From NCBI GenBank assembly GCA_012103605.1, contig WLWL01000005.1:1-55818 (forward strand): a DNA stretch of 55,818 nucleotides, in the 5' to 3' direction. The translations under genes and the position numbers were made by a program. The notes beneath the pieces are model-generated. The model was not told the DNA's origin and searched no databases. It was given only the letters and a program-made list of their open reading frames with translations. The stretch comes from Candidatus Nanopelagicales bacterium. GTDB taxonomy: Bacteria > Actinomycetota > Actinomycetes > S36-B12. Shown piece after piece: positions 1 to 8,421 of this stretch; position 1 is the first letter of the stretch; each line of letters opens with the position of its first letter.

Positions 1-727
1 CCTTGTTCCAGTTGCCGGGCTGCTCGGCGAGGATCGTCACGTTCGGGCACAGCTCAGCAACTGTCTCGCTGAAGCCGTTTCCGCGCAGCGTCGCCACGGA
101 GTTGCCGGTGAGGCCGTTGACCTGGATAGCTCCGATGTCCTTGCCATCAGCGAACTCACAGAACATCTCGGCGGAGGCAGCACCCTGGCCGTAGCTGTCG
201 GTACCGGAGTAGCCGTAGGTGAGGTCCGTGTCCTCGGGATTGACGTCGGCGTTGGTGATCCATACCGGAATGCCGGCATCGTTGGCAGCCTGGAGGCACG
301 GGCGAATGGAATCCGCCACCGCCGGCCACAAGATGATGCCGTCGGGCTGTGCAGCAACGGCGACCTCGCACTCGCTGGCTTGCTTGTCAGCGTCGTACTC
401 GGAGTTGGTGATGGTCAGGTTGATGCCCAGCTCAGCAGCCTTTGCCTCCATCGGGGGCAGGTACGTGGTGCCGTACGGCTGATCGTTGCCCTGGGGGAGC
501 AGCGCGTAAACCTCGTAGGTTTCACCGCCAGCATCAGCAGCGGCCGTGTCGTCAGCTGCTTCATCAGCTGCGTCATCGGCAGCGTCATCTTCGACGACTT
601 CCTCCGACGCAGTGTCGTCGCTTCCTGAATCCGCACTGCTGGAGTCATCAGACCCTCCGCAGGCGGCCAGAGTAAGCGCCGCAGCAGCGAGCACGCTGGC
701 TGCGAACGTAACGCGAGACCTTCGCAT
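1..727 (-). CDS. Sugar ABC transporter substrate-binding lipoprotein (partial, C-terminus outside window)
   Basis: Receptor of a ribose/polyol-type ABC importer, anchored outside the membrane. About 242 codons are visible. The protein starts at the ATG ending at 727 with AAAGAGG about 7 nt upstream. It has a signal peptide with lipobox LAAC and the modified Cys at residue 23, then a low-complexity Asp/Glu/Ala spacer to about residue 65, then a periplasmic-binding-protein type 1 fold (segments such as LLPQGNDQPYGTTY and QPDGIILWPAVADS). It is the last gene of the minus-strand transporter cluster, 64 nt after the second permease. The frame runs off the left edge with no stop. The sugar is unknown; a polyol or cyclitol fits the neighbouring dehydrogenase, which is inference. 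Confidence 0.88.
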   Translation of the reverse strand, partial: MRRSRVTFAASVLAAAALTLAACGGSDDSSSADSGSDDTASEEVVEDDAADDAADEAADDTAAADAGGETYEVYALLPQGNDQPYGTTYLPPMEAKAAELGINLTITNSEYDADKQASECEVAVAAQPDGIILWPAVADSIRPCLQAANDAGIPVWITNADVNPEDTDLTYGYSGTDSYGQGAASAEMFCEFADGKDIGAIQVNGLTGNSVATLRGNGFSETVAELCPNVTILAEQPGNWNK

Positions 728-760
728 TTCTTGCCTCTTTCCGTTGATTTCTTCTGGTCA

Positions 761-775
761 GCCACCGGAGGTGGC
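761..775. repeat. Short hairpin between permease and receptor genes
   Basis: GCCACC, three-base loop GGA, GGTGGC: a perfect 6-bp stem in the 64-nt gap between the permease (stop at 792) and the receptor gene (start at 727). No T-tract follows. It could stabilise or separate the receptor mRNA. The function is inferred only. Confidence 0.35.
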
Positions 776-791
776 AGGGGTCCGGATAGCG

Positions 792-1817
792 CTAGCCGTC
801 CGGGGTTTTCATGCGACTCTGACGGAAGGTCCGAAGACTTCCGCGAACCGCACGAAGACTGGTGGGGTCGGTGGTCACCGCGAGCAGCAAGATGAGACCG
901 ATGTAGATCTGCTGAATAGGTACTTGGACACCCGAGATGGTCAGCGCTACCTGCAAGATCCCAAGTGATGCGGCGCCGATGAGTGTCCCAACGATCGATC
1001 CTCGACCACCCTTGAGGTAGTTGCCGCCGATGATCGCTGCGGCGAAACTGGCGAGCAGAACGGTGGAGCCGGCGGTGGGATCGGCCGTTGTGCGTTCGAG
1101 GGTGTTGATGACACCAGCGAGGGCCGCCACGAAGCCGGAGATCATGAATCCGGTGAAGATCCTCTTGTTGACCGGTATGCCCGCGTCCCGTGCGGCTTGA
1201 CGGTTGCCGCCGACGGCGAAGAATTCACGGCCCGTCTTCACTCGGGAAACGAAAAGCTGGATCGCGATGAACACCAGAATGAAGAGCAGGATCCGGGGCG
1301 TGAGCGGCCCAATAAGCGGTTGGCCGAAGGCGATTCCGGCGTCTTTGTTTGCCAGGCTCACGGGGGCTTCATTGGACAAGACGAAGGCGAGTCCGCGTAG
1401 CGCGAACAGTGTGCCGAGTGTCGCGATGAAGGAGTTGATGCCGATCACCGCGACGAAGAATGCGTTGATGACACCGACCACGAGTCCGGCCACGAGAGCC
1501 GCGACAATGCCCAGCGCAAGGTCGGGGATGCTGGCCATGATGACGCCGGCGACGGCCAAGGTGCTGGCCACACTCAGGTCTAGCTCGCCCATCAAGATGA
1601 CTGCTGTCAGGCCCAAAGCGACGATGCCGATCAAGGCGATGCGGCCCAGTGTGACGTCGTAGGCGGTCAAGGCGAGCGGCTCGAGAAGCGCGACCATGAT
1701 GATGATGAAGGTCAGCAGCACGATGCCGCGTCCCTCGGTACGTCGCGACGCAGTTCTACGAATGCGACCCCACGTGCCTGTCGACTCGTCGGCGCTGAGA
1801 GAAATAGTGCTACTCAT
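792..1817 (-). CDS. Sugar ABC transporter permease (RbsC family), second of pair
   Basis: Integral membrane permease of 341 aa in the RbsC/BPD_transp_2 family, forming half of the translocation channel. After a cytoplasmic N-terminus of about 30 residues come many hydrophobic segments and family blocks such as ALGLTAVILMGELDLSVAS and AAIIGGNYLKGGRGSIVGT. The ATG ending at 1817 overlaps the stop of the upstream permease by 4 nt, so the two are translationally coupled. The gene order ATPase, permease, permease, receptor with two different permeases suggests a heterodimeric channel, as in other carbohydrate uptake 2 transporters. The substrate cannot be read from the sequence. Confidence 0.9.
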   Translation of the reverse strand: MSSTISLSADESTGTWGRIRRTASRRTEGRGIVLLTFIIIMVALLEPLALTAYDVTLGRIALIGIVALGLTAVILMGELDLSVASTLAVAGVIMASIPDLALGIVAALVAGLVVGVINAFFVAVIGINSFIATLGTLFALRGLAFVLSNEAPVSLANKDAGIAFGQPLIGPLTPRILLFILVFIAIQLFVSRVKTGREFFAVGGNRQAARDAGIPVNKRIFTGFMISGFVAALAGVINTLERTTADPTAGSTVLLASFAAAIIGGNYLKGGRGSIVGTLIGAASLGILQVALTISGVQVPIQQIYIGLILLLAVTTDPTSLRAVRGSLRTFRQSRMKTPDG

Positions 1818-2818
1818 CGCTGGGCTACCTTGCGTGCGAGGGCATCCAAGGAGACGGCGAGCACGATCAGCACGCCGAGCGCTACCTGCTGGTATCCGAA
1901 GCTGATGCCGGAGAGAACCAGGATGTTGGTCAGCACGCTGACGAAGATCACTCCGAGGAACGTTCGATAGACGCTGCCTCGGCCACCGAACACGCTCGTC
2001 CCTCCGACGATGATCGCTGCGAGGGCCCGGAACTCGTACCCGACTCCGTCATTGGAGACCGCAGTGTTGGAGAAGGCGGCCAAGACGAAGCCGGCGACCA
2101 TCGCAGCGACAGCCGTCACCAGGAAGGCTCCGATGATCACCAGAGCCGTGTTGGTGCCACCGAGGCGGGTCGCGGACTCGTTCACGCCGAAGGAGCGAAC
2201 GAGAAAACCGAAATTGGTCCGGTTCAACAGCAGCCCGAGGACGATCGTCATGATGATCAAGACGATGGCTGAATACGGAACCGGTCCGATCTTGCCGAGA
2301 CCAAACGTCCTAATTGGCCCATCCGGTGGTCCGAAAAAGATCGATCCCCCGGAGAAAAAGCGCAATAGTCCAAGCCCGATGAAGGTCGTGGCCAACGTCA
2401 CGATGACCGCGTTCGCCTTGAAGATTCCTACAGCCGTGCCGTTGACCAACGCGAAGAGCATGGCTGCTGCAAGGGCCGCGAGGATGGCTGGAAAGAGTCC
2501 GTAGTTGTTACTGACGGCAATCAAGATCACGCCGGCCGTTGCCACCTGGGCGACAACCGACAGGTCGAGGTAGTTGCCGCTGATCACCACGAACGTCATA
2601 CCCACGGCGACAATTCCGATCGGAGCCGCCCGGTGGAAGACGTCGGTGATGTTCATCAGGGAGCCGAATCCGTCCACGAAAATGAGCGCGAACAGGATCA
2701 GGACCGCGGTGAAGATAAAGATGCCGTTTTGGGACATCCAGGTGAGGATTCCGGCGAGCCGTGAGGATTCGCTTTGCGTTGGTGCCTCTGCCGTCGAGGG
2801 CGCTGTTTGTTGGGCCAT
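1814..2818 (-). CDS. Sugar ABC transporter permease (RbsC family), first of pair
   Basis: Integral membrane permease of about 334 aa, RbsC family, with repeated hydrophobic helices and the typical VVISGNYLDLSVVAQVA and AAIIVGGTSVFGGRGSVYR segments. Its start overlaps the stop of the ATPase gene. I chose the ATG ending at 2818 (TGATG overlap); a GTG one codon upstream, ending at 2821, is equally possible and slightly better spaced from AGAGG. It shares clear ancestry with the next permease but is not a recent duplicate, because the sequences differ throughout. Confidence 0.9.
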   Translation of the reverse strand: MAQQTAPSTAEAPTQSESSRLAGILTWMSQNGIFIFTAVLILFALIFVDGFGSLMNITDVFHRAAPIGIVAVGMTFVVISGNYLDLSVVAQVATAGVILIAVSNNYGLFPAILAALAAAMLFALVNGTAVGIFKANAVIVTLATTFIGLGLLRFFSGGSIFFGPPDGPIRTFGLGKIGPVPYSAIVLIIMTIVLGLLLNRTNFGFLVRSFGVNESATRLGGTNTALVIIGAFLVTAVAAMVAGFVLAAFSNTAVSNDGVGYEFRALAAIIVGGTSVFGGRGSVYRTFLGVIFVSVLTNILVLSGISFGYQQVALGVLIVLAVSLDALARKVAQR

Positions 2819-4356
2819 CACGCGACCGCCTCTGCTTCGCCGGCGGCAAGAGTCATGACCGACTGCTCCGTTGCGTCCTCGCGTGTCAGAGATCCGGTGA
2901 TGCGTCCATCCCTCATGACGTGGATGACGTCGGACAGCTCGAGAAGTTCGGGTAGATCGGAACTGACGACGAGAACCGCGGTGCCGTTGTCGGCCATCTC
3001 TTTGACGAGGCGATGGATTTCTGCTTTCGCACCAACGTCGACCCCGCGCGTTGGTTCATCGAGAACCATGAAGTCCGGTCGACGCCCCAGCCACTTCGCC
3101 AAGACGACTTTTTGCTGGTTGCCACCGCTGTATTGCCCCGCCTCCCGCTCGATCTCCGGCGGCCGCAGCCCCACTTTGTCAGCGAGTTCCTGGGCAAACT
3201 CCGCGATCTTCCGCGGAGCTTTTATGCCGAAGCGAGACAGTTGTTGCCGGTTGGGCAGTCGGATGTTGTCCGACACGGTCATGATCAAGGCGAGGCCGTC
3301 GGTGCGGCGCTCTTCGGGGACGTAGCCGACGCCGTTGCGAACGGCTGACGTGTAGCTCGAGAGTGTGACGCTGCGGCCGTTCTGCGTGAGGGTTACGCGG
3401 CCGGCCGTCCGGTTGTCTGCACCGATGATCGCGCGCACAAGTTCGGATCGACCGGCGCCGACAAGTCCGCCGAGGCCCACGATCTCGCCGGCTCGGACTT
3501 CGAGGCTGACCGAGTTGACTCGGGGAGCTTCGATGTCGGTGGCCCGCAGCACAACCTCGCCCGGTGTCGCATCGCGATGGGTCTGCAGGTCCTCCTTCAA
3601 TTCCCGGCCAACCATGTTGTCGATGACTTCTTGTGGAGTGAGGTCCGCAATCGGTGCGGTGAGGACCTGACGCCCGTCTCGCAGAATGGTCACTTTCGAC
3701 GAGATCTCGAAAACCTCGGGAATCCTGTGGGAGATGTAGGCGATCGCCATGCCGCCCTCGGCGAGACGCGACAACATGCGTAACAGGTAGTCGGTCTCGG
3801 CGGGTGTGAGCGTGGCCGTGGGCTCGTCGAGAATCAGGACTTTCGGTTGACGAGCAACCGCACGGGCGATTTCCACGAATTGCCGGAGCGCAACCGAGAG
3901 GCGGGACACTCGCTCATCGAGGTCTACTGAAACACCGATTTCTGCCAGCGCGTTGGCGGCGATCTCTTTGAGGTCCTTGTAGCGGGTGAACCCGAAGCGT
4001 GTGGGGAAAGCGCCCAAGAGGATGTTCTCTGCGACGGTCATCTCCGGAACCAAACTGAGTTCTTGGTGGACCAGTGCGATGCCAGCGTCGATCGCAGCCC
4101 GAGTGCCCGGGTCTACCGGCGTTCCGAAAACCTCGACCGATCCGCTGTCGGATTCGATGATCCCGGCCATGACGCGCATCAGCGTCGATTTCCCGGCACC
4201 GTTCTCACCGACGATGGAGTGAATCTCACCGGGCGCGATTCGCAGGGAGACGTCGTCCACGGCCAAGGCGCCACCGAATCGCTTGGAGATGCCGGTGGCG
4301 GCAATAGCGATATCGGCCGAACTAGTGGTGGTCACACGAGGCTCCTGAGTGTCCAT
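2818..4356 (-). CDS. Sugar ABC transporter ATP-binding protein (two nucleotide-binding domains)
   Basis: ATPase of about 512 aa that powers the importer, with two ABC domains in tandem as in RbsA/MglA. Domain 1 has Walker A GENGAGKST at about residues 50-58 and the switch/Walker B region VLILDEPTATLTPAE. Domain 2 has the degenerate P-loop GLVGAGRSELV and the signature YSGGNQQKVVLAKWL. I take the ATG ending at 4356; an in-frame GTG at 4392 would add 12 residues, and neither has a convincing ribosome binding site. It is the first gene of the four-gene transporter cluster and lies about 100 nt downstream of the XRE-cupin regulator gene on the same strand. Confidence 0.9.
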   Translation of the reverse strand: MDTQEPRVTTTSSADIAIAATGISKRFGGALAVDDVSLRIAPGEIHSIVGENGAGKSTLMRVMAGIIESDSGSVEVFGTPVDPGTRAAIDAGIALVHQELSLVPEMTVAENILLGAFPTRFGFTRYKDLKEIAANALAEIGVSVDLDERVSRLSVALRQFVEIARAVARQPKVLILDEPTATLTPAETDYLLRMLSRLAEGGMAIAYISHRIPEVFEISSKVTILRDGRQVLTAPIADLTPQEVIDNMVGRELKEDLQTHRDATPGEVVLRATDIEAPRVNSVSLEVRAGEIVGLGGLVGAGRSELVRAIIGADNRTAGRVTLTQNGRSVTLSSYTSAVRNGVGYVPEERRTDGLALIMTVSDNIRLPNRQQLSRFGIKAPRKIAEFAQELADKVGLRPPEIEREAGQYSGGNQQKVVLAKWLGRRPDFMVLDEPTRGVDVGAKAEIHRLVKEMADNGTAVLVVSSDLPELLELSDVIHVMRDGRITGSLTREDATEQSVMTLAAGEAEAVA

Positions 4357-4415
4357 GAGGAAAAACAGATAGCAGGAACGTACGTTTGCCACGTGGGCTG
4401 AACAACCCGGATCGC

Positions 4416-4449
4416 GGAAACTTTCCCAAAACGTTATCTTCTACATAAC
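4416..4449. promoter_or_regulatory. Candidate operator region upstream of the sugar ABC genes
   Basis: Two small dyads sit in the gap between the regulator and the ATPase gene: GGAAA-C-TTTCC (4416-4426) and GTTAT-n7-ATAAC (4433-4449). The position fits an operator for the adjacent regulator or for another sugar regulator. No clear -35/-10 pair was assigned. Inference from symmetry and position. Confidence 0.35.
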
Positions 4450-4459
4450 AGGGTGGTAA

Positions 4460-5188
4460 CTACATGTGGCGGGGTGCCCCGAACAGGCGTGGATTATCCG
4501 ATTCATCCAAATGACTCTTGTCCAGCAACCGCTCATCGAGGACGAACCAGACCGCGATGACCTCTTCGTCGGACTCGTTCCAGAAGCGGTGGGGCACGTT
4601 CGACGCGAAGGAGATCGAGTCGCCCGGTGATAGGACGGCTTCGTCGTATCCGACTTGAACGTTGAGGTGACCTTGGATGACGGTTCCCCACTCGCGTGAT
4701 CGGTGGTGCAGGAAGTCGGGGAGTTCTTCTTTGTCCGCCCCGGGGGCGTAGTGGACCTCCACGAATTCGGCTTCGCGCAGTGGCGAGTTGCTGGTGAGGC
4801 GTTCCCACCGCCGACTCCCAAGGTGGATAGTCCGGCGGTCTCCTTTGCGCAGCACGATGCCGGATTCATCGAGGCGCGTCCGTTGCGCCTGGGGCGCGTC
4901 GGGAACCGCCTCGAGCAGCGGGGAGGTCTCCTGGGAGGCCCCCAACTTGGCGTCTTCGAAGAGGCTGTCCATGCTGATGTCCAAATGGCTCACCACGCTG
5001 TATAGGGCGCGCACGCTGAAGGATGCCAACCCCCGCTCCACGTTGGACACGTGGCTCGGCGATACGCCGATGCGCCGCGCAAGCTCGCGCACACTGATGC
5101 CCGACGACTCGCGAGCGACCCTGATTCGCTCACCGACGATGGTCCATTCGGACTGGGTGTCGTCCGGCGGTGGAATTTCCGAAACCAT
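4460..5188 (-). CDS. XRE-family transcriptional regulator with C-terminal cupin sensor domain
   Basis: Cytoplasmic DNA-binding regulator of 242 aa. Residues about 17-78 form an HTH_3/Cro-CI domain (VRELARRIGVSPSHVSNVER), and residues about 140-218 form a small cupin barrel (HHRSREWGTVIQGHLNVQVG, then SNVPHRFWN) that probably binds a small ligand. The start is the ATG ending at 5188, with a strong GGGAGG about 7-8 nt upstream; longer frames upstream lack this. It lies between a polyol-type SDR gene (divergent) and the sugar ABC importer (downstream, same strand), so it probably controls one or both. The ligand is not known. Confidence 0.9.
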   Translation of the reverse strand: MVSEIPPPDDTQSEWTIVGERIRVARESSGISVRELARRIGVSPSHVSNVERGLASFSVRALYSVVSHLDISMDSLFEDAKLGASQETSPLLEAVPDAPQAQRTRLDESGIVLRKGDRRTIHLGSRRWERLTSNSPLREAEFVEVHYAPGADKEELPDFLHHRSREWGTVIQGHLNVQVGYDEAVLSPGDSISFASNVPHRFWNESDEEVIAVWFVLDERLLDKSHLDESDNPRLFGAPRHM

Positions 5189-5233
5189 GCCTGTCCTCCC
5201 GGGCGTGAGAATACTCAGGTCGTGGTGAGCCCT

Positions 5234-5261
5234 GTTCCGACCCGTGGAGCGCGGGACGAAC
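5234..5261. promoter_or_regulatory. Imperfect dyad in the divergent regulator/SDR promoter region
   Basis: GTTCCGACCCG (5234-5244) and CGGGACGAAC (5252-5261) form an imperfect inverted repeat in the 175-nt region between the regulator start (5188, minus) and the SDR start (5364, plus). It is a plausible autoregulatory site for the XRE-cupin protein. No promoter hexamers were assigned. Confidence 0.3.
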
Positions 5262-5363
5262 ATCCGGAAAATTCGTTCTCCGACACAGAACAATGCCGTA
5301 CTCTTCGGGACCACGTGCAGCAAGCGCACCGTTCGAGTCGCAGCGCAGAAAGGAATCGTCGGT

Positions 5364-6167
5364 ATGTCGTCTGATCGTCTAGTAGGCAGAAAGGCCCTGA
5401 TCACAGGGGGCGCGCAAGGAATGGGCGCCGCAATCGCGAAGGATTGGGCTTCTCTGGGAGCCGAAGTGTGCGTTGCCGACATCAATGAGGAGGGCATCGC
5501 CTCGGTCGCCGAGGAGATTCGCGCCGCCGGGGGCAGCGCCACCCATATCTCGTTGGATGTGACGAGCGAGGAGCAAGCGAAGGCCGCGGTCGCTCACGTG
5601 GTCGCCGAGTTCGGAGAAATCAACCTTCTGCTGAACAACGCCGGGGTCAACAAGCCGACGATTTTCCCCAACACCCCGCAGGAGAACTACGACTTCATCA
5701 TGGGCGTGAACGCCTGGGGCAAGTTCAACGTTATGAAGTGGGCGGCGCAGCAGATGATCGACCAAGGGACGCGCGACTACGTCTACAAGATAATCAATGT
5801 CGGATCGATTCTCTCCCGCGAAGCGTTTCTGGACGTCATCCCGTACTCGATGTCCAAGCACGCTGTCCTCGGGCTCATCAAGGGCGGAGCCAAGGCGCTC
5901 GTCGGTCATAACATCACCGTGAACGGCTACGGCCCGGGTGTCGTCCGTACCGAATTGTGGGAGCAACTCGACAAGGATCTGGTTGAGATCGGCATGTTCG
6001 AGAAGGAAGGTGAGTCGATGGACTCACTCGCCGAGGACATGATCCTGATGAAGCGTTACTCCTTTCCCGAGGACGTGCTCGGCACAGCGAGTTTCCTCGC
6101 CAGTTCGGACTCCGACTACATGACCGGCCAATTGATCATGATCGACGGAGGCATGGTTCTGCACTAG
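5364..6167 (+). CDS. SDR-family NAD(P)-dependent polyol/alcohol dehydrogenase
   Basis: Classical short-chain dehydrogenase of 267 aa. It has the cofactor motif TGGAQGMG (residues about 14-21), NNAG (91-94), catalytic Ser148, and YSMSK with Tyr161 and Lys165. The C-terminus carries the usual GQLIMIDGGM block. The start ATG at 5364 follows AGAAAGGAA about 9 nt upstream. The sequence resembles butanediol/sorbitol-type dehydrogenases. Being divergent from the XRE-cupin gene and next to a sugar ABC importer, it probably oxidises the imported polyol or cyclitol, which is inference. The exact substrate is unresolved. Confidence 0.85.
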   Translation: MSSDRLVGRKALITGGAQGMGAAIAKDWASLGAEVCVADINEEGIASVAEEIRAAGGSATHISLDVTSEEQAKAAVAHVVAEFGEINLLLNNAGVNKPTIFPNTPQENYDFIMGVNAWGKFNVMKWAAQQMIDQGTRDYVYKIINVGSILSREAFLDVIPYSMSKHAVLGLIKGGAKALVGHNITVNGYGPGVVRTELWEQLDKDLVEIGMFEKEGESMDSLAEDMILMKRYSFPEDVLGTASFLASSDSDYMTGQLIMIDGGMVLH

Positions 6168-6219
6168 GTGTCCGTGCGGCTGATGGCATCGATTGTTGTG
6201 GCCCTGCCAAGATGAGGGT

Positions 6220-7071
6220 GTGACCGCGACAATTCTGGACGGCAAGGCGACCGCAGCGGCGGTCAAGAGGGATCTCGCCGTTCGGGTTGCGGCGCTGGGC
6301 GAACGCGGAGTCGTTCCCGGGTTGGCAACGGTGCTCGTCGGTGACGATGCGGGTTCGCATGCCTATGTCGGCGGGAAGCACAGGGATTGCGCCGAAGTGG
6401 GCATCGCGTCCATCCGCGTCGATCTCCCTTCGGATACCACCCAGGAGCAACTCGAGGAGCATGTTCGCGATCTGAACGCAGATCCTGCCGTGACCGGCTA
6501 CATCGTCCAGTTGCCGCTACCGGCGCACTTGGACGCGAACCGTGTTCTGGAGTTGATGGACCCGGCCAAGGACGCCGATGGCCTGCACCCGATGAATCTC
6601 GGTCGGCTGGTGCTCGGAGTCGATGCTCCATTGCCATGCACACCTCGTGGCATCGTCGAACTTCTGCGCGCGTATGGCGTCCCGATCAACGGCTCCCATG
6701 CCGTCGTGATCGGTCGCGGGGTAACGGTCGGTCGACCCTTGGGGCTGCTGTTAACCCGGCGAAGCGAAAACGCGACCGTCACTTTGTGTCACACCGGAAC
6801 GCGTGACATCGACGCCGAAATCTCGCGCGCCGACATCGTGGTGGCCGCCGCCGGGGTGCCGGGCATGGTTCACGCGCGAGCGGTCAAGCCGGGAGCTGCT
6901 GTCCTTGATGTCGGAATCACCCGAACCGACGCAGGTCTCACCGGCGACGTCGCGGCGGATGTCCTCGAGGTCGCCGGATGGGTCGCCCCCATGCCGGGTG
7001 GCACCGGCCCCATGACGCGAGCGATGCTGTTGGCCAACATTGTCGAGACCGCTGAACGAGCAGCGGGTTAG
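6220..7071 (+). CDS. folD: Bifunctional methylenetetrahydrofolate dehydrogenase / methenyltetrahydrofolate cyclohydrolase
   Basis: FolD interconverts 5,10-methylene-THF, 5,10-methenyl-THF and 10-formyl-THF in one-carbon metabolism. The 283 aa match the family length. Visible hallmarks are [17 protein letters not shown] with catalytic Lys at about residue 53, QLPLPAHL then KDADGLHP (about 117-124), and the nucleotide block [17 protein letters not shown] (about 163-179), which has Gly where GRS is usual. The start is the GTG at 6220 just after GATGAGG; a TTG at 6193 would add nine residues. It is followed 11 nt later by the DUF3017 gene, a pairing typical of actinomycetes. Confidence 0.95.
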   Translation: MTATILDGKATAAAVKRDLAVRVAALGERGVVPGLATVLVGDDAGSHAYVGGKHRDCAEVGIASIRVDLPSDTTQEQLEEHVRDLNADPAVTGYIVQLPLPAHLDANRVLELMDPAKDADGLHPMNLGRLVLGVDAPLPCTPRGIVELLRAYGVPINGSHAVVIGRGVTVGRPLGLLLTRRSENATVTLCHTGTRDIDAEISRADIVVAAAGVPGMVHARAVKPGAAVLDVGITRTDAGLTGDVAADVLEVAGWVAPMPGGTGPMTRAMLLANIVETAERAAG

Positions 7072-7082
7072 TCGATCGCGGT

Positions 7083-7388
7083 ATGTCGTCACCAGGCTCA
7101 GATAACGTCCGGGAATTGCATGCCCCTCGGTGGTGGAGGCAGTGGCCGATCATCGTGGTGCTGTGTGGAGTGGCGGTGGCCCTCGTCCTGGTGGGCCTGG
7201 ACTATTTCCGTCGAGGTTCGGTTGTGCTCGCCGGCAGTGTCCTGCTGGCGGCCTTCCTTCGGCTATTCCTGCCCGAGCGTGAAGCCGGACTGCTCGTCGT
7301 CCGATCACGGAAAGTCGACGTGCTGGTGCTCGGCGTCCTGGGGACGCTGCTCGCCCTTTTCGCCTTCTGGGTACCACCTCCCCGCTGA
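7083..7388 (+). CDS. DUF3017 small membrane protein
   Basis: A 101-aa protein with a hydrophilic N-terminus, one hydrophobic segment after WPIIVVLCGVAVALVL, a second around VLAGSVLLAAFLRLF, the conserved REAGLLVVRSRKVDVL stretch, and a last hydrophobic helix ending WVPPPR. This matches the DUF3017 family, which has no known function. It starts at the ATG at 7083, 11 nt after folD, and lies ahead of mdh. The conserved position next to folD in actinomycetes supports the family call. Confidence 0.85.
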   Translation: MSSPGSDNVRELHAPRWWRQWPIIVVLCGVAVALVLVGLDYFRRGSVVLAGSVLLAAFLRLFLPEREAGLLVVRSRKVDVLVLGVLGTLLALFAFWVPPPR

Positions 7389-7411
7389 GTCCGGTGCCCG
7401 CCTGGGCAGGT

Positions 7412-7427
7412 ATCTTGACGTCAAGAT
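7412..7427. promoter_or_regulatory. Perfect 16-bp palindrome upstream of mdh
   Basis: ATCTTGACGTCAAGAT is a perfect palindrome ending 29 nt before the mdh ATG, and it contains a TTGACG that could serve as a -35 element. The position suggests an operator controlling mdh and the closely following icd. I cannot name the binding protein. Confidence 0.6.
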
Positions 7428-7456
7428 TTCTTCCCCCTGGACGTGAAGGGTGCGCA

Positions 7457-8413
7457 ATGGCTCGCAGTGGCAAGGTGACCGTGGTGGGAGCCGGTTTCTA
7501 CGGCTCGACTACGGCGCTACGACTAGCGGAATACGACATCTTCGAGACGGTCGTGCTGACCGATGTCGTGGAGGGCAAGGCCGAGGGGCTTGCCTTGGAC
7601 ATGAACCAATCTCGCTGGGTGGAAGGCTTCGAAACCACAATCGTTGGTCAGACAACGGGACCCTCGGGCGAGGGTTACGAGGCGATCGCGGATTCGTCGA
7701 TTGTGGTCATCACCGCCGGGTTACCGCGCAAGCCGGGGATGAGCCGCATGGACCTGATCGAAACGAACGCCGCCATCATGCGGCAGGTCGCCGAGAACGT
7801 CGCCCGGTACGCGCCCGATTGCGTCGTCATCAACGTCGCCAACCCACTCGATGAGATGACTGCGTTGGCCCACATCGTGACTGGTTTTCCGCATCAGCGA
7901 GTGCTGGGTCAGGCCGGAATGCTCGACACCGCTCGCTTTACCCATTTCGTCGCCGAAGAACTCGGCGTGCCGGTCGGGTCGGTCACGACGCTGACGCTCG
8001 GCTCCCATGGCGACACCATGGTGCCGGTGGCATCGGTGTGTTCGGTGGACGGCAAGCCGCTGACCGACTTGGTCTCCGCCGAGAAGGTCGATGAACTCGT
8101 TGAGCGCACCCGTAATGGTGGCGCGGAGATCGTGGGCCTGCTGAAGACCGGATCGGCGTACTACGCCCCATCGGCTGCAGCCGCCCGGATGGCTCGCGCG
8201 GTGCACGAAGATTCAGGGGCCGTCATGCCGGTGTGTGCGTGGGTGGACGGCGAGTATGGGCTTTCGGGTGCGTACCTGGGAGTCGAAGCAGAGCTCGGCA
8301 AAGAAGGTGTGCGCACGGTAATCGAAACTCCCTTGACCGAAAGCGAAAAGGCGCTACTGGTCGAGGCATACGAAGCGGTCAAGGCTAAGCAGGCCGACGT
8401 GAAGGATCTGTGA
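7457..8413 (+). CDS. mdh: Malate dehydrogenase (LDH-like type)
   Basis: Oxidises malate to oxaloacetate with NAD in the TCA cycle. The 318 aa have the dinucleotide motif GAGFYG (11-16), the acidic NAD-ribose residue in [11 protein letters not shown], the substrate arginines in [12 protein letters not shown], and the catalytic GSHGDTM with His184. The start ATG at 7457 follows GAAGGG about 7 nt upstream; the longer frame lacks support. It is followed by icd after 8 nt, so two TCA enzymes probably share a transcript under the palindrome at 7412-7427. Confidence 0.95.
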   Translation: MARSGKVTVVGAGFYGSTTALRLAEYDIFETVVLTDVVEGKAEGLALDMNQSRWVEGFETTIVGQTTGPSGEGYEAIADSSIVVITAGLPRKPGMSRMDLIETNAAIMRQVAENVARYAPDCVVINVANPLDEMTALAHIVTGFPHQRVLGQAGMLDTARFTHFVAEELGVPVGSVTTLTLGSHGDTMVPVASVCSVDGKPLTDLVSAEKVDELVERTRNGGAEIVGLLKTGSAYYAPSAAAARMARAVHEDSGAVMPVCAWVDGEYGLSGAYLGVEAELGKEGVRTVIETPLTESEKALLVEAYEAVKAKQADVKDL

Positions 8414-8421
8414 GGAAATCC

